A DNA stretch of 64,000 nt from NCBI GenBank assembly GCA_036339995.1, contig JAYYZW010000119.1, positions 8,035-72,034 of the forward strand, given 5' to 3'. The notes beneath the pieces were generated by a model that was given only the letters and a program-made list of their open reading frames with translations, did no database searches and had not been told where the DNA came from. Source of the stretch: JAYYZW01 sp036339995. Lineage in GTDB: Bacteria; Pseudomonadota; Gammaproteobacteria; Ga0077536. This document shows, in pieces, positions 51,843 through 61,589 of the stretch (positions are counted from its first letter, which is position 1; each line of letters begins with the position of its first letter). Position numbers and translations under genes: made by a program.

Positions 51843-54689
51843 TCAGGTCGCGATCACTACCCGTATCGCGTCGAGTTTCAACTGGGCCGCACGCAGATAG
51901 CGTTCGAGATTCTGCATGCTCGTCTCGAAATGGGCGATTTCTTCCTCACGTACGTTCGGATTCACCTTGGCCAGACTCCGCAGGCGATCGATTTCAGCCT
52001 GCACGAGCTCCTTCATCGCCGTGCTTGCCTGCTCGACGATCCCCTCCTGCGCGACCTCTGCCAGGTGCGCGGCATGGTCGAGGAGTTCACCGATTAGATC
52101 GCGTGTCTTCGCGATCACTTTCTGCGCCGTAGACGGCGGTACATCTCGCACATGCTCGTTGAACCAGGCTGCTGGAAAACGGTCTGTTGCGTCTTCGCCC
52201 GCGGCATCGATCAGCAATCGAAGCGAAGATTGCGGCAGGAATCGTTCGACCTGTAGCCCGCGCGGAGCGGGACAGACGATCACGAACAGGGCTTCGATCA
52301 ATAGGGTACCGGGATTCAAGCCCGGTGCCTTGACCACGCCAAAACTGGCGTTTCCAAATTCGCTGCCCAGTATCATGTCGACGGCGCCGGTCACCATGGG
52401 ATGTTCCCAGGTCAGGAAATGCATGTCGTCTCGCGACTGGGCCTGGGTGCGATCGAAGGTGACCGTCAGTCCGCCCTCGGGAAGTCCGGGAAATTCATGG
52501 CAGCTCATGTGATCGCCGGGATGCACGACGAGGCTGGTCTCATCATTGTCTTCGTGCTCGACGCCGAATTCGTTGAATACGTCGTCGAGCCAGGTGCGCA
52601 GTTCGTCGGCACGTTCAGCGGTGCCGATGGCACTGACGATATCGTCCGCCCGTCTACGGTCGAATGAATTGCGTTCGAGCAAGCGGTCGCGGCCACGCTT
52701 CAGTATTTCGGTCAATTCCAGTGCCCGCGCCCGCGTGGCCTCGACGAGACGCGCCAATGTGGTTTCGTCTTCTGGATGCGTCATGCAATATTCGAGCGCT
52801 TCCGAGAATTCAGCGATGAGAGCTGGCCCTGCAGGGCAGATGTGAACAAAGGCGTCAAGGCCGTCGTGCAGCCAGCGGAATAGCACGGCCTGTGCCGTGC
52901 CACGGAACCAGGGTATGTGAATTTCGACCGTGTGGTTTTGGCCGATGCGGTCGAGGCGCCCGATCCGCTGCTCGAGGAGATCCGGGTCGGGCGGTAAATC
53001 GAACAGCACCAGGTGCCGCGCGAACTGGAAATTGCGACCTTCGCTACCGATCTCCGAACAGAATAGCGCCTGCGCATCGTCTTGCTGGTCGGCGAAGTAG
53101 GCTGCGGCGCGATCGCGCGAGACGAGTTCCATCCCTTCGTGGAAAACAGCCGAACGCAGCCCTTTCCGGGAACGCAGGTGAGCCTCCAAGGTCTGCGCAG
53201 TATCGGCGTAAACGCAGATCACCAGGACTTTCTCGGTGCGGTGAGACGTCAGCCATTGCGCCAGCCATTCGACGCGCGGATCGAAGCTCAACCATTCGTC
53301 TCCGAGGAGAGTCTCTGGCGTTAGCCGTGCCACCGCGGGCACGCTGGTGTCCGCTTCCAGATATTCTGCGGGCGGTTCGAGTTCGTGGGCGTGAAGACGC
53401 CGTTCCGGAAACCCGCTAATGTTGTCCCGGCAGTTGCGGAACAGAACGCGTCCTGTGCCGTGGTGTTCGAGTAATTCCGCGACGATTCGATCCATGAACT
53501 CGTGCGCCGGGCGTGCTAGATACTCCGAGCGCAAAGCGGCGATGCGGTCGGTCCCGATGTAGTCTGCGGCGGCCGCTTCCAGATCAGGGTCGATTAGATC
53601 GCGCGAATCGGTAAGCTGTTCGACCAGGGCGTTGACTTCTCCGTAGCGCCGCTCTTCGTCAAGAAACCTCGCCAAATCGTGATAGCGGTTACCGTCGAGT
53701 AGGCGCAGACGCGCAAAATGCCCCTCTACGCCGAGTTGTTCGGGCGTGGCCGTCAGCAGCAGCAGGCCTGGAGCCGCCGTGGCAAGTCGCTCGATGCGAT
53801 CGTAAGCCGGCGTGGTATTTTCCGGCGTCCATTGGAGATGGTGGGCTTCGTCGACGATCAACAAGTCCCAATCGGCGGCGCAGGCTTGCTCGTGTCTTTC
53901 CGGATGGTCGACCAGAAAGGCGAGACTGGTCAGAACGAGTTGTGCGGATTCGAAGGGATTGGGCTCGCCCGAGGCTACCAACTCCTCGCAGATCTCCTCG
54001 TCGAGGATGGAAAATCTTAAGTTGAAGCGACGCAGCATCTCGATCAGCCATTGATGGACCAGATTCGCCGGCACCACGATGAGTGCCCGTTGGGCGCGTC
54101 CGCTCAACAGGAGCCGGTGCAGGATCAGCCCGGCCTCGATGGTTTTGCCGAGCCCCACTTCATCGGCCAGAAGAACGCGCGGCGCATGACGGCCGGATAC
54201 TTCGTCGGCGATATAGAGTTGATGCCCCAGCAGTTGGACGCACGGTCCGACCAGGCCGAACACGGGAGAAACCCGGTGGCGGTGTTGATGGCCTAACGTA
54301 TCGCTGCGCAGCCGGAATCGGCTCGTTTTGTCGACTTGCCCGGTAATCAACCGGTCTAGCGGACGGTTGAACTGCACGAAGCTGTCCAGATCGATCTCGT
54401 GCACGCTGAGCGCCCGGCCGCGCGCGTCGATGCTCTGGTAGACGAAGCAACCTTCGATTTCCTCGACGGACTCAACGATGAACTCCGCACCGTCCTCGCT
54501 GCGGATCCGGTCGGCCGCGCGGTACTGAACGCGCGTCAAGGGAGCATTATCCAGGGCATAGGTCCGGCGTTCCTCGCTCGCTGGGAAAGTCATTACGACG
54601 TGCCGGTTCTGCACCTCGAACACGATACCGAGGCCGAGCTCGGGCTCGGTATTACTGATCCAGCGCTGTCCGGGATGGCATTCGTTCAT
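51843..54689 (-). CDS. rapA: RNA polymerase-associated ATPase RapA
   Basis: Swi2/Snf2 ATPase that binds RNA polymerase and promotes its recycling. 948 residues, close to the 968 of E. coli. Tudor-like N-terminal domains (about 1-110; QRWISNTEPELGLGIV), Walker A LLADEVGLGKTIEAGLIL (about 175), DEAHHLQW (about 280), C-terminal helicase motif RIGRLDRIGQNHTVEIHIPW, then the RapA-specific C-terminal region. The start at 54689 is the family-like MNECHPGQRW. Confidence 0.96.
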   Translation of the reverse strand: MNECHPGQRWISNTEPELGLGIVFEVQNRHVVMTFPASEERRTYALDNAPLTRVQYRAADRIRSEDGAEFIVESVEEIEGCFVYQSIDARGRALSVHEIDLDSFVQFNRPLDRLITGQVDKTSRFRLRSDTLGHQHRHRVSPVFGLVGPCVQLLGHQLYIADEVSGRHAPRVLLADEVGLGKTIEAGLILHRLLLSGRAQRALIVVPANLVHQWLIEMLRRFNLRFSILDEEICEELVASGEPNPFESAQLVLTSLAFLVDHPERHEQACAADWDLLIVDEAHHLQWTPENTTPAYDRIERLATAAPGLLLLTATPEQLGVEGHFARLRLLDGNRYHDLARFLDEERRYGEVNALVEQLTDSRDLIDPDLEAAAADYIGTDRIAALRSEYLARPAHEFMDRIVAELLEHHGTGRVLFRNCRDNISGFPERRLHAHELEPPAEYLEADTSVPAVARLTPETLLGDEWLSFDPRVEWLAQWLTSHRTEKVLVICVYADTAQTLEAHLRSRKGLRSAVFHEGMELVSRDRAAAYFADQQDDAQALFCSEIGSEGRNFQFARHLVLFDLPPDPDLLEQRIGRLDRIGQNHTVEIHIPWFRGTAQAVLFRWLHDGLDAFVHICPAGPALIAEFSEALEYCMTHPEDETTLARLVEATRARALELTEILKRGRDRLLERNSFDRRRADDIVSAIGTAERADELRTWLDDVFNEFGVEHEDNDETSLVVHPGDHMSCHEFPGLPEGGLTVTFDRTQAQSRDDMHFLTWEHPMVTGAVDMILGSEFGNASFGVVKAPGLNPGTLLIEALFVIVCPAPRGLQVERFLPQSSLRLLIDAAGEDATDRFPAAWFNEHVRDVPPSTAQKVIAKTRDLIGELLDHAAHLAEVAQEGIVEQASTAMKELVQAEIDRLRSLAKVNPNVREEEIAHFETSMQNLERYLRAAQLKLDAIRVVIAT

Positions 54690-54743
54690 GAATTCAAGCG
54701 TTGCCCACGCCTACCGGGATGGTGATCGAAGGATCGTAGGGGT

Positions 54744-55376
54744 TCATTGATCACCGGCTGATTTCGGCGGCTGATTACGCTGCGATTGCCATTCCTTGAA
54801 ATCCGAAGTCGTATTCACATGTGGGAAGGGTTCGTCGGGCACCAGCAGGTCGAGCGCCGCGCAGATCGGCCCCCAGCCTTGTTCGGCCCGCCACGTGACT
54901 AGGTGCGAAGCCGGCGCGGTCGCGCGCACTCTCACATTGTTCGCTTCGTAGGCAGCGATGCAGGCGTTCTTGTCCTCGATAGCGCTGATGAACCGGCTTT
55001 TGAACAACGCATCGATCATTCGGCGCCAGTCGTTGTCCGCACTCAAGGTTGCGGGAACGATCGTGTTTGACATGCTTCGCCACCAGGCTTCAGAATCTCG
55101 CTCTGAGAGAATGATCTTGGCATCCGGAAACGCGGCATGAATTTCCGGCCAAAAGGATGAGGCCGGCCAATCGACCGCGGCCGCGTAACCGTCGAACAGG
55201 GCATGCCAGTCGGGCATACGGCCCTCGGCCGCGGCGTGCCACAGCGGCACATCCTGCGGACGCGATATGACCTCGTGCATGTGATAACACGGCGCACCAA
55301 GCAGCTTCTCGAGCGCTACTTTGAGTGAGGTCGTGCCGGTACGGCCGATGCCGGCGCCGATGATACGCAGGGTCAC
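54744..55376 (-). CDS. Sulfotransferase-family protein
   Basis: 210 residues from a GTG at 55376 behind GGAGA; the longer frame to 55553 overlaps the gcvT 5' end on the opposite strand. The PAPS 5'-phosphosulfate loop is clear: IIGAGIGRTGTTSLKVAL near the N terminus. AKIILSERDSEAWWRSM gives the 3'-phosphate region (the R-x-x-x-x-W-x-x-S pattern) and PHVNTTSDFKEW closes the protein. It belongs to the short NAD-dependent-epimerase-like or P-loop sulfotransferases common in marine bacteria; acceptor unknown. Confidence 0.85.
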   Translation of the reverse strand: MTLRIIGAGIGRTGTTSLKVALEKLLGAPCYHMHEVISRPQDVPLWHAAAEGRMPDWHALFDGYAAAVDWPASSFWPEIHAAFPDAKIILSERDSEAWWRSMSNTIVPATLSADNDWRRMIDALFKSRFISAIEDKNACIAAYEANNVRVRATAPASHLVTWRAEQGWGPICAALDLLVPDEPFPHVNTTSDFKEWQSQRNQPPKSAGDQ

Positions 55377-55476
55377 GTGAGTATTCTCCGGGCTTGTCTG
55401 CCTCAGTTGTTGAGATCGACGGATTCGAGCGGACGATACGGTAGCGCCACCGGCGCCGATTTGCGATAGTTTTATC

Positions 55477-56539
55477 GTGTCCAGCGACCATACCCCGGCC
55501 CCGGAACTCGAACAGACCGCACTTTTCGCACTGCACGTGGAATTGGGCGCCAAGCTCGTTGAATTCGCGGGCTATGAGATGCCTCTGCAATACGCCCCGG
55601 GCATCGTGGCCGAACACGTCCACACACGTGAACACGCGGGGCTTTTTGACGTCTCCCACATGGGGCAGATCGCAGTTCGCGGACCCCCAGCAGCGCTATA
55701 CGGTATTGACCGACGAAGCCGGCGGCATCATCGACGACCTGATGGTGACGCGCGTGCCGGACGGCCTGTTCATGGTCGTCAACGCCGCTTTCAAGGAGCG
55801 GGTTTTCACCTATCTCGAGGACGGACTCAAGGGTGAGTGCGGCCTCGAACGCTACCCCGACCGTGCCCTGCTCGCCTTGCAGGGTCCGGCAGCGGTCGAG
55901 GTATTGTCGGCGCACAGTCCGCAAACGCAGGCATTGAAATTCATGACGGACGCCGAGTGCGACCTCGCCTGCCTGGTCAACCGCTCCGGTTACACTGGCG
56001 AGAACGGCTTCGAAATCTCAGTCGCAGCGGGTGATGCCGAGCGGCTCGCCCGCTTGTTGCTCGAACACCCCCGTGTTCTAGTGGCCGGACTCGGCGCGCG
56101 CGATTCGCTCAGGCTCAAAGCGGGTCTGTGCCTTTCGGGAACCGACATCGATGCCGGCACCACGCCGATCGAAGCAGGCCTCGGTTGGATAGTCGCGAAG
56201 AAACACCGCGCACCAGCTGCGGTCCCCGCCTTTCCCGGCGCCGAAATCATTCTGCGTCAGCTGGAGGCCGGCACCTCGCGCGTACGCGTCGGCCTTCGTC
56301 CTCAGGGCCGCATCCCTTTGCGCGGTGGCATGGTGTTGTTGAACGATGCCGGGCACGAAGTGGGTAGAATAAGCTCCGGCAGCTTCGGGCCGACGGCTGG
56401 ACACCCGGTCGCCATAGGCTATGTCGACACTAGGATCGCAAACGCGGATTCGCTGCTCAAAGTGTCGATCCGAGATCGGATCCATGGGATCGAAGTCGCA
56501 AGCTTGCCGTTCGTCCCGTACCGCTATCACAGAGATTGA
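55477..56539 (+). pseudogene. gcvT: Aminomethyltransferase gene interrupted by an out-of-frame deletion
   Basis: T protein of the glycine cleavage system. The first part, from a GTG at 55477, reads LEQTALFALHVELGAKLVEF and GLFDVSHMGQIAVRG in one frame (about 69 residues). The rest, QQRYTVLTDEAGGIIDDLMV onward through VNRSGYTGENGFEIS, GLGARDSLRLKAGLCL and SGSFGPTAGHPVAIGYV (283 residues), is in the frame shifted by one. Near 55677-55695 the usual 20-odd residues between these blocks are missing, so this is a deletion and not merely a slip. The first frame ends at 55836. Real inactivation or an assembly error are both possible. Confidence 0.85.
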
Positions 56540-56549
56540 AGAATTTCAC

Positions 56550-56927
56550 ATGAGCACACTCAAATTCACTACCGCGCACGAGTGGCTGCGTGCCGAGGAC
56601 GATGGCGTCGTCTGCCTAGGCATCAGCGATTACGCCCAGGAGCAACTGGGCGACATCGTCTATGTAGAATTGCCGGACGTCGATGCCCGCTTCGAAAACG
56701 GCGCGAACCTAGCCGTGATCGAATCCGTCAAGGCCGTCGGCGAGATCAACATACCGTTCGCGGGCACGGTGCGATCGGTGAACGATCGCCTGACGGACGA
56801 ACCCGAAATCGTCAACGCCGACCCCATGGGTGACGGTTGGCTGCTGCGGATCACGGCGGATGATCCCGATGCGCTTGATGACTTTATGGACGAGGCCGCC
56901 TACCAAACTTACCTCAAAGGACTTTGA
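56550..56927 (+). CDS. gcvH: Glycine cleavage system H protein
   Basis: Lipoyl carrier of the glycine cleavage complex. 125 residues from the ATG at 56550 (MSTLKFTTAHEWLRAEDDG). The lipoylation Lys is in AVIESVKAVGEINIPFAG, and the C-terminal WLLRITADDPDALDDFMDE is typical. It is intact although gcvT 10 bp upstream is broken; no gcvP follows. H protein can also serve in lipoate relay, which could explain retention. Confidence 0.97.
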   Translation: MSTLKFTTAHEWLRAEDDGVVCLGISDYAQEQLGDIVYVELPDVDARFENGANLAVIESVKAVGEINIPFAGTVRSVNDRLTDEPEIVNADPMGDGWLLRITADDPDALDDFMDEAAYQTYLKGL

Positions 56928-57212
56928 ACGATTTTCACCCACCTGCGAATCCGCCCGCCGACGGATGACTGAACGCGCGAATTCGGCGCAGCGCTCACGC
57001 AGGGACGGCTGAACGACGATCGCACGCGTTCGGTCGATCAGTGATTGTGTTTTCTCGAGTGTCGCGAGTGCGCCCTCCCGGTCACCCAAGGCAGTATGGA
57101 TCTGGGCCGAGTCCTCCAGGACGTCGTCGAGGGATCGCTCGGGATGGAACTGGGGGGGCATTGGCGAGGGTGGCGCAGTCTTCCATGGCGTATTTCGCTC
57201 CAACAGAAACAC
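56709..57212 (-). other. Doubtful minus-strand ORF, possible TPR-like fragment
   Basis: The 369 bp between gcvH and the LLM oxidoreductase gene hold no clear gene. A minus-strand frame reads LEDSAQIHTALGDREGALAT and LIDRTRAIVVQPSLRERCAE there, which looks like one TPR-type helix pair, but the frame then runs antisense through gcvH to 56709. There is no good ribosome site. It is either chance or a 5' remnant of a lost gene. Confidence 0.25.
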
Positions 57213-57296
57213 TGTAATTATATCCAGTTTTCGTTCGCATAACCCGCATTTATTTTAGGTCGCGTCGCGTAATTTATCGGCGGAAATCGGAACGGC

Positions 57297-58415
57297 TCAG
57301 GCGGTGTTGACAGGCAGGCGCAGTCCTTTCCGTTCGAGCCGTGGCAGGACTTCGTCCACGAAGTAGGGGAGTTCGTCGGCGTAATTCACGAAAGCCACCG
57401 TGGCGCCCGCGAATCCGACGCTCGCGATCCGTTCGAGCCCGTCGGCGACGCCATCCGGATCCCCTATCAGCGGAAACACGCCGTGGCCGCCGGCGAACTG
57501 TACGCGTAAGGACTCGATCATCTCTTTCGGGAAAGACTGCGCGTACAGTCCCTGCAAGGTCATCAGTCGCTCGACCGCCTCGTGATCGGCGCAGTCTACG
57601 GCGTAATGTTGGTGATAATCCTCCGCCTCGGCCCGCGTCGGCCGGCACACGACATAGGTGGTTGTGAACACGCCGAGTTCGCGCTGGTAGCGTGTTCGGG
57701 CGACCGTATGCATTTGTTTGACGACCTCCGCACCCGAGTCCGGATCGACCATCACCGTGAACAGAAAGTCGCAGTTCTTCGCGGCGAAATCGCGGCCTTC
57801 GTCCGAAGAGCCGGCGTTCATGATCGGCGGCAGGGTGTCGCCGGTCGGTTGCGGGGTGCAGCGTCCGCGGCGAATGCTGAAAAACTCGCCATTCCAATCG
57901 AAATCGCCGCCCTGCCACGCCCTGCGGATCACGTCCCACCATTCCTGCCCATAGCGGTAGCGGACGTCGTGACCGGCGGGCAGCTTGAGGCCGAACATCT
58001 CGTACTCGGGCTGGTTCCAGCCGCACACGATGTTGAGGCCGAACCGCCCCGCCGCGATGTGATCGGCCGTTGCGAACTGCTTCGCTGCGACTAGCGGATG
58101 GATAAACGCCGTGTGCGCGGTCGCGAATACCGTGATGCGCTTGGTTTGCGCAAGCAGGCCGGTCGCCCATGTGACGGTTTCGAGGGAGTCGCCCTGAAAA
58201 TCGGTATCGCCGCCGTAACCGGTCCAGCGCGCGATCGGCAGGATAAACTCGATCCCCGCCGCGTCGGCCGTTCGCACGAGCGCGAGATTGTTCTCCCAAC
58301 TCGCGTCCCAGCGCTCGGGCACCGTGGTGACCGCCATACCGCCCGAGCAGTTCGGGGAAAAGATCCCGAGCTTGAAAGCGTTGCGATTGAACATGGTGTT
58401 GTGCGGCCGCCGCAT
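57297..58415 (-). CDS. LLM-class flavin-dependent monooxygenase (RutA-like group)
   Basis: Luciferase-like TIM-barrel FMN monooxygenase. 372 residues: FKLGIFSPNCSGGMAVT, FILPIARWTGYGGDTDFQG, FATAHTAFIHPLVAAKQFAT, and GRFGLNIVCGWNQPEYEMFG, the arrangement seen in the RutA, SsuD and DMS monooxygenase group; PPIMNAGSSDEGRDFA follows. AGGGGG lies before the ATG at 58415; MFNRN seven codons on is an alternative. No rut or sfn genes are adjacent, so the substrate is open. A 405-codon open frame on the same strand in another register is a shadow. Confidence 0.88.
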   Translation of the reverse strand: MRRPHNTMFNRNAFKLGIFSPNCSGGMAVTTVPERWDASWENNLALVRTADAAGIEFILPIARWTGYGGDTDFQGDSLETVTWATGLLAQTKRITVFATAHTAFIHPLVAAKQFATADHIAAGRFGLNIVCGWNQPEYEMFGLKLPAGHDVRYRYGQEWWDVIRRAWQGGDFDWNGEFFSIRRGRCTPQPTGDTLPPIMNAGSSDEGRDFAAKNCDFLFTVMVDPDSGAEVVKQMHTVARTRYQRELGVFTTTYVVCRPTRAEAEDYHQHYAVDCADHEAVERLMTLQGLYAQSFPKEMIESLRVQFAGGHGVFPLIGDPDGVADGLERIASVGFAGATVAFVNYADELPYFVDEVLPRLERKGLRLPVNTA

Positions 58416-58569
58416 AATGTCCCCCTTGACCGGTTCTAAAAAATAGCTGTTTCGCCGCAGCCTTCACACGTGCGAGTGCGTTTCGACCCACATTCTTCGC
58501 AGAATTTGGCGCCCGCTTCGTTTTGATGCTGGCAGCTTAGAGCGTGCATGTTGATCAAGGAAGGAATTG

Positions 58570-58629
58570 GCCCGCAAGCGGGTTCCTACCGCGCTTCCGA
58601 GAGACTCCGCAGGAGCTCGCTTGCGGGCG
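58570..58629. repeat. REP/REPIN-like inverted pair
   Basis: GCCCGCAAGCGGGTTCCTAC and, inverted, CGCAGGAGCTCGCTTGCGGG, about 20 bp apart in a 234-bp intergenic gap. The pattern (GC-rich stem CCCGCAAGCGGG plus TAGGAG-like tail, in an inverted pair) matches REP doublets of gammaproteobacteria. The core recurs at 61888. No RAYT transposase is visible in this window. Confidence 0.6.
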
Positions 58630-58649
58630 AATAGAGTTGGCTGGGGCGA

Positions 58650-58844
58650 TCAATCGAATGTCGTCTTCGTTGCACCACAGCGCTCACACCGCTTGATCGT
58701 CACCAGCCGTCCCTTCTTCACATCGAACTGCTTTTTCTGGTCGATGGCCCATTTGTGAAAACCGCTTTTACAAAGCGTCTTCCCCTTCGACTTCCTTTTT
58801 TGCCGTGCCTTCTTGAGAGAAACGATCTCGCCCATGGGATTCAT
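58650..58844 (-). CDS. Small Cys/His zinc-ribbon-like protein
   Basis: 64 residues, very basic. MGEIVSLKKARQKRKSKGK leads to CKSGFHKW and a final CERCGAT, a C-x4-H ... CxxC arrangement likely to bind zinc. It starts in a TAATG overlap with the SDR gene's stop; an ATG three codons on is possible. Short homologues of this shape occur in gammaproteobacteria without assigned function. Confidence 0.7.
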   Translation of the reverse strand: MNPMGEIVSLKKARQKRKSKGKTLCKSGFHKWAIDQKKQFDVKKGRLVTIKRCERCGATKTTFD

Positions 58845-59611
58845 TAACTGGCGGACATGCCGCCGTCTACCGAGAACGTGGTGCCTGAGCAATAGCTGCT
58901 TTCGTCGCTCGCGAGAAAGAGTGCGAGCTTGGCGACCTCGTCGGCTTCACCGTAGCGTCGCATCGGCACCGAGCTTTGCATCTTTTGCTTGACGCTGTCG
59001 TGGGCGCCGGGGGCGTAACCTTCCTCGATGGAATCGATCATGCGGGTCTGGATCGGGCCCGGGTTGATGGTGTTGACGCGGATTCCGCTCTTGGCGCATT
59101 CGAGCGCGGCCGAACGCATGATGCCGACCACCGCGTGCTTCGAGGCGATGTAAGGCGATACCCGCGACATGCCGCGCAACCCGCCCATCGACGAAGTAAT
59201 GATGATGCTGCCGCCGCCGCCTTTCGCCATGGCCGGTATGACGTACTTCAATCCCAGCCACACCCCGCGAACGTTGACCGCCATGACGCGATCGAACATT
59301 TCGATGGGATATTCGATGATCGTTGCGACGGCGCCTTCTATCCCCGCATTATTGAAAAAGACGTCGACCTGGCCGTGACGCTCGAGCGTGGCCTCGACGT
59401 AGGATTCGACCTGCGCCGGGTCGCTGACATCAGCCGCGATGGCGCTCGCGTTTTCTTCGCCAATTTCAGCAACCGTGGCGTCGAGTGCGCTCTGATCGAG
59501 GTCGACGAGCACGACTTTGGCGCCCTCGGCCGCGAAGAGCGCGGCGCTTGCACGGCCGATCCCGCCGCTGCCGCCCGTGATGATCGCGACTTTATCCTGC
59601 AGGCGCTGCAT
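58844..59611 (-). CDS. Short-chain dehydrogenase/reductase
   Basis: Classical SDR, 255 residues. Cofactor loop TGGSGGIGRASA, LVDLDQSALDA (Asp after beta-2, favouring NAD), NNAGIEG, catalytic Ser in IITSSMGGL and the YxxxK in SPYIASKHAV, ending with SVDGGMSAS. Substrate unknown. Overlaps the small zinc-ribbon gene by one base and is divergent from recQ, with 110 bp between. Confidence 0.95.
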   Translation of the reverse strand: MQRLQDKVAIITGGSGGIGRASAALFAAEGAKVVLVDLDQSALDATVAEIGEENASAIAADVSDPAQVESYVEATLERHGQVDVFFNNAGIEGAVATIIEYPIEMFDRVMAVNVRGVWLGLKYVIPAMAKGGGGSIIITSSMGGLRGMSRVSPYIASKHAVVGIMRSAALECAKSGIRVNTINPGPIQTRMIDSIEEGYAPGAHDSVKQKMQSSVPMRRYGEADEVAKLALFLASDESSYCSGTTFSVDGGMSAS

Positions 59612-59721
59612 TCGATGACTCCTTGCTCTGTAGATTTCTCAAGCTCAATTAAAACATAGTCGCTTCCGGGCGAAACGAATGCGCTACAATAATTGCCGAA
59701 CCAATCGAAAAGGATGATTCG

Positions 59722-61557
59722 ATGGCAGACAGCAAGGATGCGTTCAGGTGCGACCCTTTGACCGATCCCGCCCACCAGGCGCTCAAGGAAGTTTTCGGCT
59801 ACGACGCTTTTCGCGCGCGGCAACTCGATGCGATCGAAACCGCACTCGCAGGCCGCGACAGCGTCGTACTCATGCCGACCGGCGGCGGTAAATCGATTTG
59901 CTATCAGATCCCGCCCTTGATCAACGGCGGCTGTACCGTCGTGGTCTCCCCCCTGATCGCCTTGATGCAGGATCAGGTCACGAGTCTGGACCAGCTCGGG
60001 CTTGCTGCAGCGAGTCTCAATTCCGCGATGAGTGGCGTCGCGCAGCGCGACGCTATCGAGCGGCTTCAGGCCGGTACGCTCAAACTGATTTACCTCGCGC
60101 CGGAACGCTTACTGCAACAAGACACGCTCGCCATGCTCAAGCAGTGTGCCATCAGCTTGATCGCGATCGACGAGGCGCATTGCGTGTCGCAGTGGGGACA
60201 CGATTTCCGTCACGATTATCTCGAACTGCACCAGCTCGGTGAGGATTTTCCCGGTGTGCCGCGCATGGCCCTGACCGCGACCGCCGACGAACGCACCCGC
60301 GCGGATATCGCCGAGCGGCTCGCGTTGCGGGATCCGCGCTGGTTCATCGGCGGATTCGATCGGCCGAACATCTGTTACACCGTGCGCGCCCGCGGCAATG
60401 CGCGCCAGCAACTGGAAAAGTTCCTGACCACGCGGCGTGGGCAGGCGGGGATCATCTACTGCATGTCGCGGCGCAAGGTGGAGGATACGGCCACGTGGCT
60501 GGCCGGGCAGGGGCACCAAGCCTTGCCTTACCACGCCGGCCTCCCGTCCGAGGTGCGCAGCGACAATCAACATCGCTTTCTCAACGAAGACGGCGTGATC
60601 ATGGTCGCCACGATCGCCTTCGGCATGGGCATCGACAAACCCGACGTTCGCTTCGTCGCCCATCTCGATCTGCCCAAGAGCGTCGAGGCCTACTACCAGG
60701 AAACCGGAAGGGCCGGTCGCGACGATGAACCCGCCGACGCCTGGATGGTCTACGGATTGCAGGACGTCGTGCGTCTGCGCCAGATGCTCGACCAGTCCGA
60801 GGCGGATGAGGATCACAAACGGATCGAACGTCACAAACTCGATGCCTTGCTCGGCTGGTGTGAAGCGACGGAGTGCCGGCGCCGCCCGCTCCTGGAATAT
60901 TTCGGTGACGATCTGGCCGCGCCCTGCGGTAACTGTGACAACTGCCTGGAGCCGCCCGTTACCTGGGATGCGACCGAGGCGGCGCAGAAGCTCCTGTCGT
61001 GCATTTTTCGCACGGGGCAGCGTTTCGGCGCGGCGCATGTGATCGACGTCCTGCGAGGAGCCGATACGGATAAAGTGCACGCGCATGGCCATGCTTCGTT
61101 AAGCACCTACGGTATCGGCAGCGAACAAAGCGTCAATCACTGGCGCTCGGTGCTGCGCCAGCTAATGGTGCAGGGTGCAGTGTATGCGGACATAGAGCGT
61201 TTCGGTGCGCTGAAACTCGGCGCGGACGCGCGCCCTATACTGCGCGGTGAGGTCGATCTGCGTTTGCGCGAAGACCTTGCTGAATCACGCGCGCCGCGCC
61301 GTAGGAAGTCGAAAATTGACATCAGCGATGTCGATCCCGATCTGTGGGAGCGCTTGCGCGCGTGCCGCAAGCGCGTGGCGGATGAACAAAGCGTGCCGCC
61401 TTACGTCATTTTTCACGACCGCACATTGCGCGAACTAATCGTCGTGCGTCCGGCGACTCTCGAAGCCATGCTCGACGTGAGCGGGATCGGTCAGGCGAAA
61501 CTCGAACGCTATGGAAAAATATTTCTGGATGAATTGAACGCGTTGCCCACCGCATAA
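59722..61557 (+). CDS. recQ: ATP-dependent DNA helicase RecQ
   Basis: 3'-5' helicase for recombination and fork repair. 611 residues: aromatic-Gln motif FRARQLDAIETAL, Walker A MPTGGGKSICYQ, IDEAHCVSQWGHDFR, motif VI QETGRAGRDDEP, RecQ zinc site with C-x-R and CGNCDNC (about 395-412), winged helix (IDVLRGADTDKVHAHGH), and an HRDC domain (about 530-605; PPYVIFHDRTLRELIVVRP). The full domain set is present. Confidence 0.98.
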   Translation: MADSKDAFRCDPLTDPAHQALKEVFGYDAFRARQLDAIETALAGRDSVVLMPTGGGKSICYQIPPLINGGCTVVVSPLIALMQDQVTSLDQLGLAAASLNSAMSGVAQRDAIERLQAGTLKLIYLAPERLLQQDTLAMLKQCAISLIAIDEAHCVSQWGHDFRHDYLELHQLGEDFPGVPRMALTATADERTRADIAERLALRDPRWFIGGFDRPNICYTVRARGNARQQLEKFLTTRRGQAGIIYCMSRRKVEDTATWLAGQGHQALPYHAGLPSEVRSDNQHRFLNEDGVIMVATIAFGMGIDKPDVRFVAHLDLPKSVEAYYQETGRAGRDDEPADAWMVYGLQDVVRLRQMLDQSEADEDHKRIERHKLDALLGWCEATECRRRPLLEYFGDDLAAPCGNCDNCLEPPVTWDATEAAQKLLSCIFRTGQRFGAAHVIDVLRGADTDKVHAHGHASLSTYGIGSEQSVNHWRSVLRQLMVQGAVYADIERFGALKLGADARPILRGEVDLRLREDLAESRAPRRRKSKIDISDVDPDLWERLRACRKRVADEQSVPPYVIFHDRTLRELIVVRPATLEAMLDVSGIGQAKLERYGKIFLDELNALPTA

Positions 61558-61589
61558 TCGCTTGATTGGAAGCGGAGGCGTCCTGGAAA

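Noticed and set aside
55477..56539. Programmed frameshift in gcvT
   Set aside because: About 20 conserved residues are missing at the junction, so a simple frameshift would not restore a normal protein; there is no slippery heptamer.
57274..58491. 405-codon minus-strand ORF
   Set aside because: Alternate register of the LLM monooxygenase gene; its translation is Arg- and Gly-rich without motifs.
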